This document shows, piece after piece, positions 5,573 through 7,086 of a DNA stretch of 7,086 nucleotides. The first letter of the stretch is position 1, and every line of letters starts with the position of its first letter. Below the pieces are notes generated by a model. The model worked only from the letters and a program-made list of their open reading frames with translations. It did no database searches and had not been told where the DNA came from. The position numbers and the translations under genes were made by a program. The stretch comes from a bacterium. GTDB taxonomy: Archaea > Thermoproteota > Nitrososphaeria > Nitrososphaerales > CADDZS01. Location: contig DAIDAB010000018.1 of NCBI GenBank assembly GCA_027310845.1, forward strand, positions 1-7,086, given 5' to 3'.

Positions 5573-6742
5573 ATGGATTTCATTCAATCCGAGGATCAAG
5601 ACTTGATGCAAAAGAGCGTTTCAGAGGTGATAAAATCGCTTCCTCCTAATTACTTTAGGTTAAAGGATAGGAACTCCGAGTTTCCTCGGGAGCTTTGGGA
5701 TGAGCTCTCAAAGGGCGGCTGGTTAGGTGTGAATGTACCAACCGATTATGGGGGAGCAGGTCGGGGTATCCTTGAGATGTCCTTAGTGCAGGAAGCGGTG
5801 TCTATGGCGGGCGCGGGAATAATGGGCGGCGACTTGTATCTTGTTACCTGCGCAATGGTACCTGAGGCGATAAAGGCTTTCGGAACAGATACACAGAAGC
5901 AAAAATATCTGTGGAAAATTGCCAAAGGCGAGCTCGTATGTGCAATAATGGTTACTGAGCCAGGTGCTGGAATCAATACGCTCGACATCAGTACTTTTGC
6001 AGAGAAACGAGGGCACTCATACTATGTAAGGGGCCAGAAAATATGGATCACCTTCGCACCTGTAGCAGACCTAGCGCTTCTTGTTGCTAGAACGGCCCCC
6101 AAGAATGCAGGAGGGTCGAGAACCGATGGTCTATCAGCATTCCTCTTGGATATGAAACAACCAGCAATAAGAGTTGAGAAATTAGACTCGATCGCAATGA
6201 AGCCTCTTGGCTCAAGTCTAGTTTTCTTGGATGATGCAGAAATACCTGAAGAAAATCTCCTAGGGGAATTGGACCATGGCTGGTCAGTGATCACACATGC
6301 TCTGAATGCGGAAAGAATAGCCACGGCCTCTATGTGTATTGGAACTTCTGACTTGGTTCTGGAAAAAGCTGTGGAGCACGCTAAACAAAGGGTGGTCTTT
6401 GGCAGACCTATCGGCCAAAATCAAGCCATCCAGTTCCCACTTGCTGATTCTAAAGCCAAGATTGAACTGGCTAGGCTAATGTGCAGGAAAGCTGCTTGGC
6501 TTTTCGATCAGGGAAAACCTTGCGCATTCGAAGCTAATGTCGCAGCGTATGCAGCGGCTCAATCAGCATTCGAAATTGCGGACAGAGCAATACAGACATT
6601 TGGAGGTAGCGGGTTTTCCGCTGAGAATGATATAGAAAGGCACTGGAGGGACTTGAGACTATTCCGAGTCGCGCCCGTGCCGGAGCAGATGGTTCTTGCT
6701 TATATTGCACAAAATGTTTTAGCTCTTCCTAGATCCTACTGA
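5573..6742 (+). CDS. acyl-CoA dehydrogenase family flavoprotein lacking the C-terminal catalytic Glu
   Basis: A 389-residue protein of full family length: N-terminal helical domain (about 1-120, MDFIQSEDQ), beta domain (about 121-225) with TEPGAG (128-133) and GQKIWIT, and C-terminal helical domain with NAERI (245-249), RVVFGRPIGQ, TFGGSG (342-347) and RDLRLFRVAP. It is expected to oxidise an acyl-CoA to the 2-enoyl-CoA with FAD and pass electrons to ETF in the cytoplasm. The canonical base position (Glu376 of medium-chain enzyme) is Pro368, in RVAPVPEQ. Glu247 in NAERI aligns with the helix-G base of isovaleryl-CoA (Glu254) and long-chain dehydrogenases and could take over. TEPGAG continues as INT instead of the common SD. 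The ATG at 5573 is preferred over GTG 5564 (392 residues) by TATA spacing and the family-typical MDF start. It shares family, strand and neighbourhood with the preceding dehydrogenase, but the two are clearly diverged and probably transcribed separately. Branched or short-chain acyl-CoA is a guess. Confidence 0.9.
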   Translation: MDFIQSEDQDLMQKSVSEVIKSLPPNYFRLKDRNSEFPRELWDELSKGGWLGVNVPTDYGGAGRGILEMSLVQEAVSMAGAGIMGGDLYLVTCAMVPEAIKAFGTDTQKQKYLWKIAKGELVCAIMVTEPGAGINTLDISTFAEKRGHSYYVRGQKIWITFAPVADLALLVARTAPKNAGGSRTDGLSAFLLDMKQPAIRVEKLDSIAMKPLGSSLVFLDDAEIPEENLLGELDHGWSVITHALNAERIATASMCIGTSDLVLEKAVEHAKQRVVFGRPIGQNQAIQFPLADSKAKIELARLMCRKAAWLFDQGKPCAFEANVAAYAAAQSAFEIADRAIQTFGGSGFSAENDIERHWRDLRLFRVAPVPEQMVLAYIAQNVLALPRSY

Positions 6743-6774
6743 ACGTAGGCTGCTGTCGCTTCATGTTAAATGAA

Positions 6775-6789
6775 AGTCAACCTTTGACT
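6775..6789. terminator. hairpin between convergent genes, candidate bidirectional terminator
   Basis: AGTCAA (6775-6780) and TTGACT (6784-6789) form a perfect 6-bp stem with loop CCT in the 69-base gap between two convergent stop codons. T-rich runs follow on both sides: GATCTTCTTT on plus, TTTCATTTAA on minus. The stem is AT-rich and weak; in archaea the T-runs may matter more than the hairpin. Confidence 0.4.
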
Positions 6790-6811
6790 GTGATCTTCTT
6801 TAGTTGAAAGA

Positions 6812-7086
6812 TTAGAGCGATTGCTGTACAATGTTGAAGGCCGCGTCGATAATGTCTTTAGATGCTGGGTAGACAGACTTTTCAAGGCTGGGGCTAAAAG
6901 GAACGGGAATGTCTAATGAAGCAACCCTTGCAGTGGGAGCTTTCAGATCATATAGGGCTTCTTCGTTTATGATGCTTGTGACCTCTGCCCCGAGACCGCC
7001 AGTCCGAAAGTCAATGTCAACTATCACTGCTCTTTTGGTCTTCCTAACTGAATCAAGCAACGTTTCCTTATCGAGAGGTGCAAGAG
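6812..7086 (-). CDS. 2-oxoacid dehydrogenase E1 component, beta subunit (C-terminal part, cut by window edge)
   Basis: The frame is open from the window's right edge to TAA at 6812-6814 and gives the last 90 or so residues, beginning LAPLDKETLLDSVRKT. This is the C-terminal transketolase-type domain of E1 beta subunits (pyruvate, branched-chain 2-oxoacid or acetoin dehydrogenase). Recognisable pieces are LAPLDKETL, RAVIVDIDFRTGGLGAEV and IPVPFSPSLEKSVYPA. With the alpha subunit and thiamine diphosphate, E1 decarboxylates 2-oxoacids and acylates the lipoyl group of E2, leading to acyl-CoA. This domain contributes to the dimer interface and does not fix the substrate. An internal TTG at 7058-7060 is not the real start because the family sequence continues upstream of it. 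Alpha and E2 genes would be expected to the right. The neighbouring acyl-CoA dehydrogenases hint at a branched-chain-type complex, but the convergent orientation means they are not co-transcribed. Confidence 0.9.
   Translation of the reverse strand, partial: LAPLDKETLLDSVRKTKRAVIVDIDFRTGGLGAEVTSIINEEALYDLKAPTARVASLDIPVPFSPSLEKSVYPASKDIIDAAFNIVQQSL

Overview
This window looks like chromosomal DNA of an archaeon with a heterotrophic, acyl-CoA-oxidising metabolism. The reasons are TATA-like boxes at about the right distance before three genes, possible leaderless or short-leader starts, Shine-Dalgarno-like GGTG/GAGGT motifs before TTG and ATG starts, and a ParB-like remnant of a kind I associate with archaea. 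The lineage (for example a non-ammonia-oxidising Nitrososphaeria or a Thermoplasmata-like group) cannot be fixed from the sequence alone, and a bacterial origin is not formally excluded.

Layout, left to right. Positions 1-153 hold no recognisable gene, but a stem-loop sits at the 3' end of the next gene. On the minus strand, 154-1473 encodes an M24 (pita-bread fold) peptidase-like hydrolase with an altered metal site. Upstream of it on the same strand, 1565 to about 2420 is a decayed ParB-like gene. It has an in-frame stop, two single-base frameshifts and no evident start codon. Positions 2421-2821 are a gene-free divergent promoter region with a TATA box and a 19-bp near-perfect palindrome in front of a plus-strand major facilitator transporter (2822-4003). 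Two plus-strand acyl-CoA dehydrogenases follow (4129-5340 and 5573-6742), separated by 232 bp that hold a second dyad and the promoter of the second gene. The right edge carries the C-terminal 90 residues of a thiamine-diphosphate 2-oxoacid dehydrogenase E1 beta subunit on the minus strand, convergent with the second dehydrogenase. A small hairpin lies between the two.

The genes do not form one operon. Gaps of 69-232 bp and separate promoter-like elements suggest single-gene transcription units. A plausible shared theme is catabolism of amino-acid-derived or other carboxylic acids: uptake (transporter), peptide or amide hydrolysis (M24), oxidative decarboxylation of 2-oxoacids to acyl-CoA (E1), and alpha,beta-dehydrogenation (two dehydrogenases). 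This is inference from co-location only.

The most notable points are: (1) both acyl-CoA dehydrogenases lack the usual C-terminal catalytic glutamate, in two different ways; (2) the M24 protein has Cys in place of a metal-binding Asp and Tyr in place of a catalytic His; (3) the ParB-like pseudogene can be rebuilt by undoing two single-base deletions and one stop; (4) a palindrome is well placed to be an operator or leader hairpin for the transporter. I saw no CRISPR array, tRNA, rRNA or insertion sequence.
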